64,000 nucleotides of DNA, taken from NCBI GenBank assembly GCA_963556195.1, contig OY744528.1:62805646-62869645 (forward strand). Reading direction: 5' to 3'. Positions 32,187 to 43,977 of the stretch are shown here, one piece after another. Source of the DNA: Sepiola atlantica (lineage: Eukaryota > Mollusca > Cephalopoda > Sepiida > Sepiolidae). A program made the position numbers and the translations under genes. How positions within the stretch are numbered: the stretch's first letter is position 1; every line of letters starts with the position of its first letter. The notes below the pieces were generated by a model. That model worked only from the letters and a program-made list of their open reading frames with translations, ran no database searches and was not told the DNA's origin.

Positions 32187-33749
32187 AATACATATTGTTA
32201 AAATTTAACAAAGTAGTCAATCCCAATTTGTCCAATCTCTCCCTGTAACGACACTCATTTACTTTACTTATTAGTTTTGTCACCCTTCTTTGTACGCCTT
32301 CCAGTTTCAATATTACATTCCAATTTCCATATCTAGTCGCTGGAGCCCAGGCCTGGGTGCAGTATTCTATATGAGGTCTTATTAGAGCTTTATATATCCT
32401 TAACACAATATTTGTCTCCCTCGAAATAATATTCCTAACCATCCACCCGATCATTCTATTTGCCCTCGATACAATGGTCAAAATATGATTATTTGCCTTA
32501 AATGTATTATCAAACCCCACTCCTAAATCGCACTTTTCATCTACTTCTTAGTACATATTCAACTCTAACATTCCTGGATCCTACATATAGTACTTTACAT
32601 TTGTTTAGGTTACATCCCAATTTCCAAATGTCCTTCCGATACGATAATTTATTTACATCCATCTGTGTTATTTCCTTTGATAAAGGTTTCTTAAGTAGTT
32701 TAACATCATCAGCAAATAGTTCTATTTCTGAATTTATATTATTAGGTAAGTTATTTATGAATATCAAAAACAACAAAGGACCCAAAACTGAACCCTGCGG
32801 AACACCGGGGGGGGGGGTATGTACTGTGATTCAGAATAATTGTTTCCAACCTTTACCCTCATAGTTCTATCCTTCAAAAACTCTCTCACAATATTTACCA
32901 TTTTGTCAGTAATCCCAAAATCTTACATTTTCACTAGTAAACGATAATGAGATACCGTATCAAATGCCTTGCTAAAATCCAAACATATGATATCCGCACT
33001 ATCCTCCTCCATCAAATATTCATTTATAATGTCAATACTTTTCAAAATATTAGATAATGTTGATTTACCATGGACTAAGCCATGTTGGTTACAATTTATA
33101 TCATCCTTTATAAAGTTTAATATGTGGTTTCTAATTATTTTTTTCAAATACCTTACACAAAATACATGTTAGAGAATCTGGTCTGAAATTCCTTTTTAAA
33201 TGTATCGAACCTTTTTTATGTAGCGGCATTACTATAGCTGTTTTTCAAATATATGGAATCTCTTCATATTCCATACATTTCCTAAACAAATTGGTTATTG
33301 CATTGATAAAGCCTTAATTTGATGATAAGTATTTCAATATTTTAGGATGAATTTCATCAGGTCCCATACTTTTACTAACATCCAACTTGGATAGTAATAG
33401 TGTTATGTCTTTAGATTTTATTTTTAGTTCATCCATAACTTTTGTTGTACCCTCCCCATAACAACTCTCCTGTAGTGGACGAAATTCTTCAAAAGAATGA
33501 ACAGATTGAAAAAAAACTTGCTAGTACACCAGCTGTTTTTACTGGCGTGTCTGTTAAATCCCGTATCTCATCATCTCTTACTGTACTCACGCTTTTTTGA
33601 ATTTTAGTTTTTGCTTTAACATATTTGAACAATGGTTTACAGTTGTATTTAATATTTCTAAGACTCTTATTTTCGTGTTTCAACTGTTCTTTTACTTCTA
33701 GTGTTTTATATTCATTTTGTTTACTTACAGCATTTTGATAATATTCCAT
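32185..33749 (-). pseudogene. CR1-type reverse transcriptase region, fragmented
   Basis: Minus-strand pieces in order are a linker (33489-33749), the RT fingers (32923-33147) with CNQHGLVHGKST and the block DFSKAFDTVSH, and the palm (32537-32785) with MGPLLFLIFINNLPNNI followed by FADDVKL. FADD stands in place of YADD and is common in this branch. The thumb and C-terminal segment (32185-32520) contains IYKALIRPHIEYCTQAWAP. The pieces lie in different frames with intervening stops. This enzyme would copy the LINE RNA at the nicked target. Homology is clear but function is lost. Confidence 0.85.
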
Positions 33750-34145
33750 ACTTGGTATAATTCCAAATTTCCTCCATCTTTTTATTTCCTTTTACGAGAT
33801 AGACGATTACTGTCCCAAGGTAATTTTTCGAATGGATCCCCTTATTTGGAGAATATTATAATAACTTCTGGAATATTTTCTATTATAGATTTAATCTTCT
33901 CATTTAATTCCTCCCACCTTTCATTAATATCAGTTGTTTTCGAGCTATCATTCCGATCGATATTTTCTTATTTTCTCTGACACAAAATCCTTTGTAATCT
34001 TAGACTAGTTCCTCTCTTTTCTGTTTATATAATCAAACTCTGCCATCATTTTAACTTCGATTTCAATACATGTATGATCAGATTTACCTAACGGTGCTTT
34101 CAAATTTGCATCTCCTATTATGTATTCATTATTTGAAAAAATCTG

Positions 34146-35206
34146 TTACAATGTACCTTTTCCTAATCTATTTCCCACTAGTTTATATCTAGTATCTTCT
34201 TCTATATACCAATGCAAACCGTTTGTTGTAAATAACTCCATATATTCGTTCTGCATTCTAAAGTGTTGACTAATTAAATTCATAGGAGATACAACTAAAC
34301 CCTTTGCCCAATTTAGATTTGGCAAATTGAAATCTCCGACCATTATAATATCTTCAGATTCTTCTGATGTAAATGGTATCTCACTCATTTGTTCTTTTAA
34401 TCTATAATCTTCCTCTATGGACAAATTCGGAGATCTGTATATACATACTACGACGAAAACTCTGTCATTAGCATCGATTATTCTTAACGCCAATGATTCA
34501 GTTTTATTAAACCAATCCAATCTAGAAGCGTTTAACGCATTATGTACATAAATAGCAGACACCCAAACTTTGTATTATTTTTTCTATCTTCTCGTATTAA
34601 TCTAAAGTTTGGTATTGCTAACTCTGCCTTTTCTACACTTCCGGTAGACACATGTGTTTCTGTAATACAAATTATTTTATATTTGTTAGCAATCAATTTT
34701 AGTTCCGTTATTTCGTTTCTCATTGAGTTTGCGTTCAGTATTTTCAAATGTTCTCTATTTTTCGTTACTCGTTTAAATTGATTTCCTTGGACGCTTTTTC
34801 GTCGTTTTTTGATTCTCAATGGTTTTACTTTTACCATTTTTTTTCGTTCTCTTATCTGCTTCCTTTTTTCGAAAGCAGCTTCCCTTTCTGTTGTCGTCAA
34901 ATCTGGATTTATCAATATAAGTTCTTTTCTTTCATTTTGTATTTTCCTACAACATTTGTAGTTGTGCAACCATTTTGCATCTTCCTCATGTCTTAGTGTG
35001 ACCATTATCAATCGGTCTTTGTTATTAACTTGTTTTCCAAGTCTAACCGTTCTGATTATGTCTTTTAGTGGTATTCTCTTCTCTTTATTTATTAAACAGA
35101 AAACCCTTTCATTTAGGTTTTCTACTTTTTCTTCTTTCATATTAGAAATTATGACGTTGTTTGTACGTTTTTTTTGTTCTAAACTATTTGTTTCTATTAT
35201 GTTCAT
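34146..35206 (-). pseudogene. CR1-type ORF: RRM-like region fused to endonuclease, frameshifted
   Basis: The frame 34532-35206 begins with an ATG overlapping the ORF1 stop (ATGA). It reads an RRM-like region (NNVIISNMKEEK, then RTVRLGK) and a basic segment. It then runs directly into the start of an exonuclease-endonuclease-phosphatase domain (LKILNANSMRNEITELK, then ICITETH). After a frameshift near 34550 the endonuclease continues in 34146-34562 (VVVCIYRSP, then IIMVGDFNLPNLNW). Such an endonuclease nicks target DNA. The RRM-like part normally belongs to ORF1, so either ORF1 was frameshifted here or the element uses a stop-start overlap. Confidence 0.75.
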
Positions 35207-35646
35207 ACTTTTTTAAATGCCATTTCTAATGTACTTTCCATTATTTCGTCTTGACCCTTTTTTGCTATATCAGCCCAAGTTTTATTCATTTCTCTCTCTT
35301 GTTCCAACAAACTGTTTGTTAAAGACAACTCGATTTTTTTTATTATCTCCGGTATGAAGTTCGTAATTTCTTTTTTTAATATGTTCTTCATACCTTTTTC
35401 ATCCTCTCCTGTTCCAGTAATTTTTAAAGTTTCTTTTATTTTTCCTCCAAATTCAAAACAACTTGGACATCTCCATTCCTTTATTTTTTCACATATCGAC
35501 TTTGTAAGTCCATCCAAACCGACACACTTAGGATCATACCATTTCTTGCAACATCCACAATTTATCAGATTTTTTTCTAATTTCGGCCCGTCATTGCATG
35601 GACAAGGTGTCACTCCTTTTTTTTCATTTGGTGTAATTGCAGCCAT
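35203..35646 (-). CDS. CR1-type LINE ORF1 with PHD finger (147 aa)
   Basis: The frame starts MAAITPNEKKG at the end of the leader. Residues ~17-65 form a C4HC3 PHD-type finger: CPCNDG, CGCC, WYDPKCVG, WRCPSC. An acidic and lysine-rich, probably helical region follows, and the frame ends at KKV with a TGA that overlaps the next ATG. PHD-type ORF1 proteins occur in several CR1-branch LINEs and are thought to bind the element RNA or chromatin. At 147 residues it is shorter than a usual ORF1 because the RRM-like part lies in the next frame. It could be a complete short ORF1 or the first half of a frameshifted one. Confidence 0.7.
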   Translation of the reverse strand: MAAITPNEKKGVTPCPCNDGPKLEKNLINCGCCKKWYDPKCVGLDGLTKSICEKIKEWRCPSCFEFGGKIKETLKITGTGEDEKGMKNILKKEITNFIPEIIKKIELSLTNSLLEQEREMNKTWADIAKKGQDEIMESTLEMAFKKV

Positions 35647-35659
35647 TTGTTTTTTGTTG

Positions 35660-35900
35660 TTTTTGTTTTGGCTGGTTTTTTGTTTGTCATTTTTATTTCA
35701 AATAAAAACAGAGCTTCGCTCACATCGAAGAGACAAACGAAAATAAACTCTTTTTAAAGTTGCACATACAATTATATAATATTAAAAGCACACGTTTCTA
35801 ATACGAATTTCGATTGTTTTGGCTGTTTTTTTGTTTGTTTTATTTTAAATAAAAACAGAGCTTCGCCCACATCAAAGAGACAAACGATATAATTGTTAAT
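35660..35900 (-). promoter_or_regulatory. Duplicated leader block of the CR1-type LINE
   Basis: Two copies of about 78 bp (35664-35742 and 35816-35893) share TTTTGGCTG, AAATAAAAACAGAGCTTCG and AGAGACAAACGA, and start about 152 bp apart. They lie just upstream of ORF1 on the minus strand, where LINEs carry internal promoters, sometimes as repeated monomers. Each copy contains a small CTTCG/CGAAG foldback. A promoter role is inferred. Confidence 0.55.
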
Positions 35901-35907
35901 AAAACGT

Positions 35908-35998
35908 AATGAAAAATCATAAAAGGAAAACCAAAAATTGTTTATATGTTCATCGACGTTTCATCTTTATTCTAAGACTTCCTCGAGAATTGATTTGA
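35908..35998 (-). repeat. Diverged copy of the palindrome outer end
   Basis: The minus strand reads GAAGTCTTAGAATAAAGATG then AAACGTCGATGAACATATAA. This parallels the outer ends of the palindrome at 42577-43908 over about 85 bp. The hammerhead-like CTGATGA box is mutated here. Confidence 0.5.
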
Positions 35999-36323
35999 AG
36001 AAAAACATACAAGTTAGAATTTTAAAATACGTGGTGCTTCGATGATATGTAAATAATTGTTTTTATTATCTTTCGAAATGAAACATAGACATTTAAAATT
36101 CAAAATAGGTGGTACGTTCATGAATTGGAAAGCATTTGTAATTAAAAAAATATCGATGTTATGTAAAAGGTTTTGCTGTAAATGTGGTGTAGAATAGCTA
36201 GCTTGGACTTTCATTTAAGTTCTCTTTGATTAACATTGATTTGCCGATTAAGGGAGACAAATTGTAGACACCTTGTTTGATTGTGTCAGAATTCATAAGT
36301 GCTGATGATAGAAATCTTCGATG

Positions 36324-36326
<3 letters not shown>

Positions 36327-36351
<25 letters not shown>
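36327..36351. repeat. (AT)n microsatellite
   Basis: About 12 AT units. Confidence 0.85.
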
Positions 36352-36357
<6 letters not shown>

Positions 36358-36399
36358 AAGTTGGTACGTTTGCTAGTATTCATCTCGTATTTTAATTTA

Positions 36400-36730
36400 C
36401 GGGCCGATGTCGACACTTACACATACCATCGGGTCGACGAGTGCCTTCAAATATCACTTTGACCCTGGTCGCACCGAAAGCAGACGTGACGTCAGTGGGT
36501 GAGAGAGAAAGAAATAAGCGACAGTCGTGTAGAAGCTATTGAGGGCGACAGACGTGTAACAAATCCGTAGCCGGTAATGAGCCCCACCCCCGCCGCTGGT
36601 AGAAGAAAGGGTTCACCCACACCGTCAATAAAAGTTCTTTCTACAAATCGATTATTCTTCATTCTTCGTGGTTGTGAAACAATTAATTGCTGGTGTCCTC
36701 AGTCATTGGGAGGAGAACCGACGAGCGGTA
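36400..36730 (+). mobile_element. Possible LTR end with primer-binding-like site
   Basis: A GC-richer block contains a polyadenylation-like CAATAAAAG near 36629 and ends near AACAATTAATTGC. It is followed by TGGTGTCCTCAGTC, which begins like a primer-binding site for a leucine tRNA (TGGTGTC). No second LTR or coding region lies nearby, so this would be a remnant. The left boundary is not defined. Confidence 0.3.
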
Positions 36731-37371
36731 GGATTGTGTGAGGCATGCGGTAAAAAGGCACGTTATGCACCCGTATATTAAATTGATTGTGAACTGTAAG
36801 GTGTTTGGCTTTCCTTAAGAGGGAGATATGATATATATATAATTCCTTGTTGTTGAAAAATATTCAGACTGTATGTTAATGTAAATACCATATCCCTATC
36901 TCTTTACATGGCTTATTGCACTTTGCTATGTTTTTTAGAATCAGAGAAACCATTATCTTTGAAGTATCTCTATTTTCTGTAACAAATAAGCAAACACCAA
37001 TCCAGCTTTATGTTTAAATCTTAAAAAAAATGTCACAGTTTAATAATATTAAAACACTGTGATTGTATTGTCTTACGAATAAAGTGATTTTGCAAGACTG
37101 AAGATAGAGTAGAAATAAGAAAAATATAAAGAAAAGACAAAGAAAATACTGGCGATTTTTATTGATTGAACGTCAATTTTATTTTACCCTTCGGCTATTT
37201 GGACTGATTGACCTTATCTACTACCTAGATGAGGTTTCGTCTTATGTCCGGAAACTCTGACAATTATCGATAATTATAGACCAAATATTTTTGTACGATT
37301 TCCCGAAATCCTTACTTCGAATAATTACGATGCCAGGACGGAGAAAAGCATTAGCAAAATATCAATATCTT
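36731..37371. other. No recognisable feature
   Basis: AT-rich sequence without coding signal. Confidence 0.4.
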
Positions 37372-37706
37372 CTTTTTCTTTAAATTTTCCTTTCCTCCTC
37401 CTTCCCCCTCATCTTTCTTTTTCTTCTATTTTTTGTCTTATCTTTATTTTCACTCTATTTCTTCTTCTTTGAAATCTTTTTTTTCTTCGCTATAATTATT
37501 TTGTATTTTTTTTCTTCTTCTTCTATTTTATCTTTTTTTAATTTTCTTCTTCAACATTATTATTTTTTTTAATCTTTTTCTTTTTTTGAATCTCATTTTT
37601 TTTTGAATCCCTTTTTCCTTATTCATCATTATTATTCCTGTTGTTTTTCTTCCTTTTCAATCTTCATCTTCATCATTATGATTCTTTCTTATGTTTGTTG
37701 TTGTTT

Positions 37707-37784
<78 letters not shown>

Positions 37785-37920
37785 TTTCTTTCTTTCTTAC
37801 TTTTCAATCTTCTTTTTTATTCATCATAATTATCCTTTCTTGCTTTTTTTTCTTCTTCTTCTTCTTCTTTTTCTTCTCCTCTTTCTTCTTTTTCATCATT
37901 ATGATTCTTTATTTATTCTT
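37372..37920. repeat. Pyrimidine-rich tract with (TCA)n core
   Basis: TTC/TTTC-rich sequence surrounds a run of about 25 perfect TCA units at 37708-37783. The overlapping open frames (poly-Ser, poly-His, poly-Ile) are products of the repeat and not genes. Confidence 0.85.
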
Positions 37921-38297
37921 TATATTATCTATCTCGTGCAAATCGATATCACTTCCACTGGTATAATTATAGTCTTACCGACTTGTTTATGCACAAGAAA
38001 TGATTATGGAGAGTTTAACTGAATCAACAAAAAACCCCCAAAAGTTTCATTTTTAAAACAAAAACTAAAATAATAAAAAGGACGAAACAGCAACAAGAAT
38101 CGCCAAGAGAAATTTCAGCCTCGGACACACTCAGACACATACGTGTGCACACGGACGTACACTAAGATCTAGCCAAACAACTTCCATAACATATCTGGCA
38201 TTTCGGACAGGGCTGTTTATCAGACGAGGTTGAAACACCAACAACACCCGCAACAGAGATAGCCCCAAAAAGTCGTAAAAAATACACTGAAACATAA

Positions 38298-39096
38298 AAA
38301 AAGGAGCCTTAAAGAGTGGGCAGAACAAAAACGTGCAACCCACTTTTTTGATGAGATATCTAAAGATTATATTGACAAAGAAGGTTCTTTGAACTGGCTT
38401 AAAAGAGGCGCTCTCCATTATGATCAGGAACGGCTTATAATGGCGGCCCAAGACCAAGGTCTTATGACTAATGCATTTAAAAAGATGGCAGGACTTAGTA
38501 ATGATAGCAAGTGCAGATTTTGCCACACAGAACTGGAGAGTGTGAATCACTTGATATTCAGCTGCAAAATTATGTTAGCAGATGGAAGCTACACAACGCG
38601 CCATGATGGTGTATGCAAATACATACACTGGAACATCTGTAAAAATCTAAACATCCAATGTAGCACTAAGTCCTGGGAACATCTACCGGAGAGGACTATG
38701 AGAAACGATAAGTATACTATACATTATGATTATGTGGTTCCTACATCTACCTACCTGGAAAATGCAGCAGTCAAACCGGACATAGTCATATTAAATAAGG
38801 CAAAAAGAGAGGCAACACTGATTGAGGTGAGTGTTCCAAATGACAGTGGCTTAAACAAAGCAGAAAGGGAGAAGGTGACAAAATACCAAGGCCTAATGTA
38901 GGATATGAAGAGAAACTGGAACCGACAAAACATCAACATTATCCCAGTTATAATAGGAGCTAAAGGACTCATGAAGAAAAATTTCAAAAAGTATCTGGAA
39001 AGTATTCCAGGAAAACCAAGTGCAAAAGAAATCCAAATAATTGCACTTAAGGGAACGGCCAAAATCCTTAAAAGAGCACTCGGTTGGAGCCTCTAA
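38298..39096 (+). pseudogene. 3' end of R4/Dong-like LINE (CCHC plus restriction-like endonuclease)
   Basis: The forward frame opens at KKRSLKEWAEQKR and continues with NWLKRGAL and AAQDQGLMTN. A CCHC finger follows (CRFCHTELESVNHLIFSC). The nuclease part shows VKPDIVIL, LIEVSVPND and KVTKYQGL, which fits the PD-(D/E)XK plan of restriction-like endonucleases in RLE-type LINEs. A TAG at 38899-38901 interrupts the frame. The same frame resumes and ends with the conserved tail IIPVIIGAKGLMKK to ILKRALGWSL (stop near 39094). The reverse transcriptase is absent because of 5' truncation. Assignment to R4/Dong rather than a neighbouring RLE clade is an inference from the AAQDQ and GTAKILKR motifs. 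Confidence 0.8.
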
Positions 39097-39609
39097 ATAG
39101 CATGTAGTGGTTTGGCATTTGAAAGAATGGCTCGTCCCTATGCTAACGAACACAGAAATAAGAAAATTAAAAAAAAAGACAGACCGTCACACACCTACAA
39201 AGAAAGAGGGACACACTCAAATACGCAAAGACATGCACACACACACACATATGCACTTATTCACATACAAAGACAGGCACAAATACTAACACACATAAAC
39301 ACACACACACCAACAGATATGATGATTTATTTTGAAATTCCTAAGATGACGTGTGAATTTTAGACGATCAGTTTTTCACACTTTGATTCTTATTTTTATG
39401 TTTGACTCGAAAGAATGAAAACAAAATGTCGTCGTTATGGAATAGTATGGGAGTAAATATCCGGTGTTCAAGCGATGTAATTATTGTCGAGAAACATTCA
39501 ATAAGTATCCGAAAATGGTGTGACTGGTTCTCCTGATTTACCTTTTAGCGAAGAAATCTGACGTTGCCTGTGATCAGTAACGTAAAACTTAAAACTTCAA
39601 AGCAATTCG
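39097..39609. other. LINE 3' flank and CA-rich stretch
   Basis: Short LINE 3' UTR, then A-rich sequence and loose ACACAC repeats (39235-39312). No gene is visible. Confidence 0.45.
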
Positions 39610-39990
39610 TTTTCACATGATTCCCCCTAAATTCCAACCCTTCTTTACCGTGGTAGGGGCAATGGCAACGAAGTACTCTCGGAGAAACCCGGCTAATATG
39701 GCGGAAGTGGAAATTCAGGAGTTGTCATCTGGTTGTCTTTGCCTCCGCATGTAGCACGCAAAGACATGTCAATCGCGGAACCGCAAATTAATGGAGCGAA
39801 AATGGCAACGTTGCTTCTGCGCCATTTCTTATTGTGTTCTTGGCCAAACCTTCGCCGACTTCGCATGCAACAGATGAGTTTTGCTGTTCTCGGTGTCAAA
39901 GGTAAGCACCTGCAAACCTGTAGGTTGATGAATAGATACGACAAATGAAGAAGGCTCCATGCAGACAGACAAAGCTGAGCCACGATCTTC
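39610..39990 (+). repeat. Interspersed repeat, copy at 39.6 kb (also 59395-59700)
   Basis: Shared ordered blocks include TTTACCGTGG, CAAAGACATGTCA, CGCGGAACCGCAAAT, AAATGGCAACGTTGCTTC, CTTCGCATG and TTCTCGGTGTC. The open frames on both strands lack known domains. The parent element is not identified. Confidence 0.6.
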
Positions 39991-42017
39991 GTGAGATCTA
40001 CGCAGAAGTCCGACTTGACTAACAATTCTAAAGAAAATATCACATCATTCTCATTTTCTTCAACCATTGCCATTGTTTCAGGGCCTTCATAAGAAGTATG
40101 TAAAGTTTTTTCATCTATTCTCATTTTATTTATGTTTCAATATTTTCCAAATATTACCTGATGAAATTTTAGAGAAGTATGTTTCCCAGAGTCTGGCAAG
40201 GAAGATCTTCTGGTATAGGCAGACAGTCTCTTTCTTATCACCACTTTTGACCTCGGAAACAACGCACACCCGGTTTAGCAAGATCAGCATTTTCGCATCG
40301 AGCACGCCTTGAGTCTGTACGTACCTGTCTTTCAGAGCCTGATATCTCTTGGCTGTCCTCGGCACGTCTAACGATAGATCCGGATTCAATAACAGAGGTG
40401 ACGATATTAAGAAATAAAAAATAATCGGAATACATAGTGGCGCAGATCATAGAATTTCCAATATTTTAAGAGTTATATCATAATTCCGTTTGGTCTCCTT
40501 CCATTACCCATGTCCAGACTGACGGGTTCGAAAATGGATGAAGATTCTGGCACCATACAAGGCTGTTCAAATGATACCATTAATTGTCGAGTGGCGTGGT
40601 ATATGTCCAACACTCATACGGCAAACAAAGAGTGGAAGCAAAATTTGTTCAGAACTATATTTATATTGTTAGCAAATATTGAGTTCAAGATAGAAAAAAA
40701 AGCATAGATGACCAGAAGACGACGGATCCTGATGCTCACTCCTCCTGAATTTTCTGTAAGTCGCGTAGCTCTGACACTACCCCATTTTCACTGTCCCTAC
40801 TACGACGAGAAAGGCTTGGACTTTAAGGTGACCCTGTTATCGAATAAGGGATTGCATGAATCCAAGCACCAAAATGTCGCTTGTCAACAGAAGATACATA
40901 TGAAAGACGGTGTTGGTCTACATCAGCACGCGGTACAGCCAAATAAGCAGAAGAAGAGATGCCCTCCCATCCATTCTATCTTTCAGGTGAATAAGGTCTC
41001 CTAACTGCGACCAAACGACGGCGAGCTTGAAACACTCTAATTTCAAGTTTAATTCCATGAAAAATGCCAGTATACTGAAATCATATGCCCTTAATAGGGT
41101 TAAGATGAAAATTTATATACACTAAACACTAAATGTACAAAAGCAAAGAAATTCCCAAATTTTTACATTTTTATTGTCATTAAGGGTATGCGAGCACAAC
41201 AGGGCTATGTATTTTACTGGTAAGGAGTTTTTCTTATAAAAAATATAAACATTGTTACTATTTTAGCACTGTTCATATAAGCATTGCCAATAAACATTTT
41301 TACTGGTATTTTACTTACCTTTATAGTATCCTTATCAATCACGCCCGAGTGGAACCATTATTCATACGACACTAGCAGCATTGCTATGTATTAAGGAAAA
41401 TGAAGGTATTCTTGTTGTATATAAGTCAATTTTATGTTTCACACTTTAATTTATTAGAATTAACAACTTTCATCATTTTAAAACTATTTAAACGATTTTT
41501 ACTGTATTTTTCAACAGAGAGATAGCTCAAATTGATTTTAATAAAAATATCTGCATCTAACACCTATTTAATGTTAGTGATAGAGTAAGTCCTTTTTTAC
41601 TATCTTTACAGAAATGAAGCCTCCCAATAGTTAAGCCACAAATAATTATTTTTTCTCATGTGTTTTAAAGACAGCTTAAATAATTAAATTTTGAAATAAA
41701 AATCTTAAAAACAGTTTCAGCAAGTTAAAAATATACAGGTTGGTAGATAATTAAATTCTATTGCGTTTGGTATAACGCGTGGTATAAAGTTTGTTAGAAG
41801 TCATTTATTATTATTTATGTTTACGATTTATGTATTGTAAACTGTTCTGTACTTTTGCTACATATATTGCTAGTGTAAATAACGTATTCCACATCATTTG
41901 AAAGTGATTTGTTCATTTTTGATCATGTCTATAATTGTTCAATCAACAAAAGCCATTAATTAATTAAATGCGCCCAACGCTATTTGCCCTCATTATTGAC
42001 GGCCACGTGGACACTAG

Positions 42018-42020
<3 letters not shown>
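39991..42020. other. No recognised gene; small unassigned open frames
   Basis: An 87-codon minus frame (40126-40389: DLSLDVPRTAKRYQALKDRY...) has an ordinary protein-like composition, and two adjoining plus frames lie at 40510-41004. None shows a domain that I recognise, and no splice structure could be assigned. The remainder is AT-rich. Confidence 0.3.

Positions 42021-42084
<64 letters not shown>
42021..42084. repeat. (TA)n microsatellite
   Basis: About 32 TA units. Confidence 0.9.
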
Positions 42085-42089
<5 letters not shown>

Positions 42090-42473
42090 TTCTGTTGTTG
42101 TGTTTTGATTGTTTCGCCTATTTGAGTCTATCCAAAGTAGAACACCGCAGGACGTTGCTCCCAAGATGGCTACGGCCAACACTCACCCCCACCCACTTGC
42201 CACCGGCGCGGAATCAATAATAAACAAAGCTAATCTTAGCAAATGATTGCGATTCGTTGAATACAAATAAAAGCTTTGACTTTGGCTGTTGCATTTGGCG
42301 GTTGATTAGACACGCTGGAAAACATGAAACGCACAAGCGATTTAACAAAAAGAAAACGAGAACGAAATCATATGCTATTCGTCATTTTAGATAAACAGAT
42401 CCCGGAATGATCGACGAAGGTAGCCATCAATCCTAATATACAAAGTAGAAAATAATTTCTCATCTATCCGTAT

Positions 42474-42580
<107 letters not shown>

Positions 42581-42632
42581 GAAAATGAAAAAGAAAAACT
42601 AAAAAATGGATGTTTTTTATGTGTACATCAAC

Positions 42633-42662
42633 GTTTCGTCTTTATTTATAAGACTTCATCAG
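42633..42662 (-). ncRNA. Hammerhead-like core, left end of palindrome
   Basis: The minus strand reads CTGATGA, then GTCTT/AAGAC as stem II after one extra A, then GAAAC. The extra A before stem II is non-canonical, and stem I cannot be drawn from the flanks. Confidence 0.3.
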
Positions 42663-43822
42663 GATGATAAAATAGAGAAAAAATGTCATGCAAGTACAGA
42701 TACATGTAGGGTAGACATATTGGGAGGAAAAAATAAAATGAAATAATGGCCCCTACTGGGTGGACGTCCGTACTTGTTGGAGAAATAGAAATGAATGTTG
42801 AAGAAAATGAGTGGGGAAAAATGGAAGGATGGGGTGAGCAAGGACTACTGTGGCTGGTGGTAAGAGAAAGAGGTGGGGATGAGCAGGGGTAAAGTGGATG
42901 GCAGAGAGGGAGTGGAGGAAGAGGGGGGAGGGAAGTGTTTGACCAGATGGCTGCGGTCAAGATTGAAGGGGAAAAGTAAGTTGGAATGTTTGTGTATGGG
43001 GGTGTATGCAGGGAAAGGAGGATGGGAAGAGAGGGAGGGGGGCTGTGATTTTGGTGGATGGGCGAAAGTTAAGGTCTTAGAGAGCGTTTTGAGAAAATGA
43101 GGGAATTTAAGAAGGGGTATGGGAGAAAATAGTTGAGAGGGGGAGAGGGAGGATTTGTTGTGATAGGGTGTGAAATATTTGAAATATTCGGAAAATGATA
43201 GCAGTGAGGGATTGGAGGGGTGGAGGAGGGCGGTGATTGAAAGGGTGGGTATGGAATATTTGAAATATTTGGAACATGAGAATGTTTATTTGGACTGCAG
43301 TGTTCAAATATTTCACACCCTATCACAACAAATCCTCCCTCTCCCCCTCTCAACTATTTTCTCCCATACCCCTTCTTAAATTCCCTCATTTTCTCAAAAC
43401 GCTCTCTAAGACCATAACTTTCGCCCATCCACCAAAATCACAGCCCCCTCCCTCTCTTCCCATCCTCCTTCCCTGCATACACCCCCATACACAAACATTC
43501 CAACTTACTTTTCCCCTTCAATCTTGACCGCAGCCATCTGGTCAAACACCTCCCTCCCCCTCTTCCTCCACTCCCTCTCTGCCATCCACTTTACCCCTGC
43601 TCATCCCTCACCTCTTTCTCTTACCACCAGCCACAGTAGTCCTTGCTCACATCATCCTTCCATTTTTCCCCCACTCATTTTCTTCAACATTCATTTCTAT
43701 TTCTCCAACAAGTACGGACGTCCACCCAGTAGGGGCCATTATTTCATTTTATTTTTTCCTCCCAATATGTCTACCCTACATGTATCTGTACTTGCATGAC
43801 ATTTTTTCTCTATTTTATCATC

Positions 43823-43852
43823 CTGATGAAGTCTTATAAATAAAGACGAAAC
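43823..43852 (+). ncRNA. Hammerhead-like core, right end of palindrome
   Basis: Mirror copy of 42633-42662: CTGATGA at 43823-43829, a GTCTT/AAGAC stem, GAAAC at 43848-43852, and then a GTTGATGTAC stretch in which GTA could serve as the cleavage triplet. Confidence 0.3.
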
Positions 43853-43937
43853 GTTGATGTACACATAAAAAACATCCATTTTTTGGTTTTCCTTTTTCAT
43901 TTTCCCATCACGTCGGATTACCTTCATCCTTCTCTTC

Positions 43938-43939
<2 letters not shown>

Positions 43940-43973
<34 letters not shown>
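43940..43973. repeat. (TA)n microsatellite
   Basis: About 17 TA units. Confidence 0.85.

Positions 43974-43977
<4 letters not shown>

Larger units (their letters stand above)
32187..35900 (-). mobile_element. CR1-type LINE, nearly full length, broken
   Basis: About 3.7 kb on the minus strand. In order it contains a leader with a duplicated block, ORF1 with a PHD finger, an RRM-like region, an apurinic-type endonuclease, a linker and a reverse transcriptase with its C-terminal segment. There is no RNase H. Gene order and the PHD-type ORF1 fit the CR1 branch of the Jockey superfamily. Frameshifts and stops split the second reading frame at several places, so it is inactive. Confidence 0.85.

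Noticed and set aside
37603..38022. Long open frames of poly-Ser, poly-Ile and poly-His
   Set aside because: They are the three frames of a (TCA)n microsatellite in a pyrimidine-rich tract.
40126..40389. 87-codon minus frame with protein-like composition
   Set aside because: No domain, start context or splice signal supports it; kept only as part of an unassigned region.
42646..42960. 104-codon Pro/Ser-rich frame in the palindrome arm (mirror at 43524-43799)
   Set aside because: Low-complexity product of a purine-biased strand; the mirror frame is not kept to the same end, and no domain is seen.
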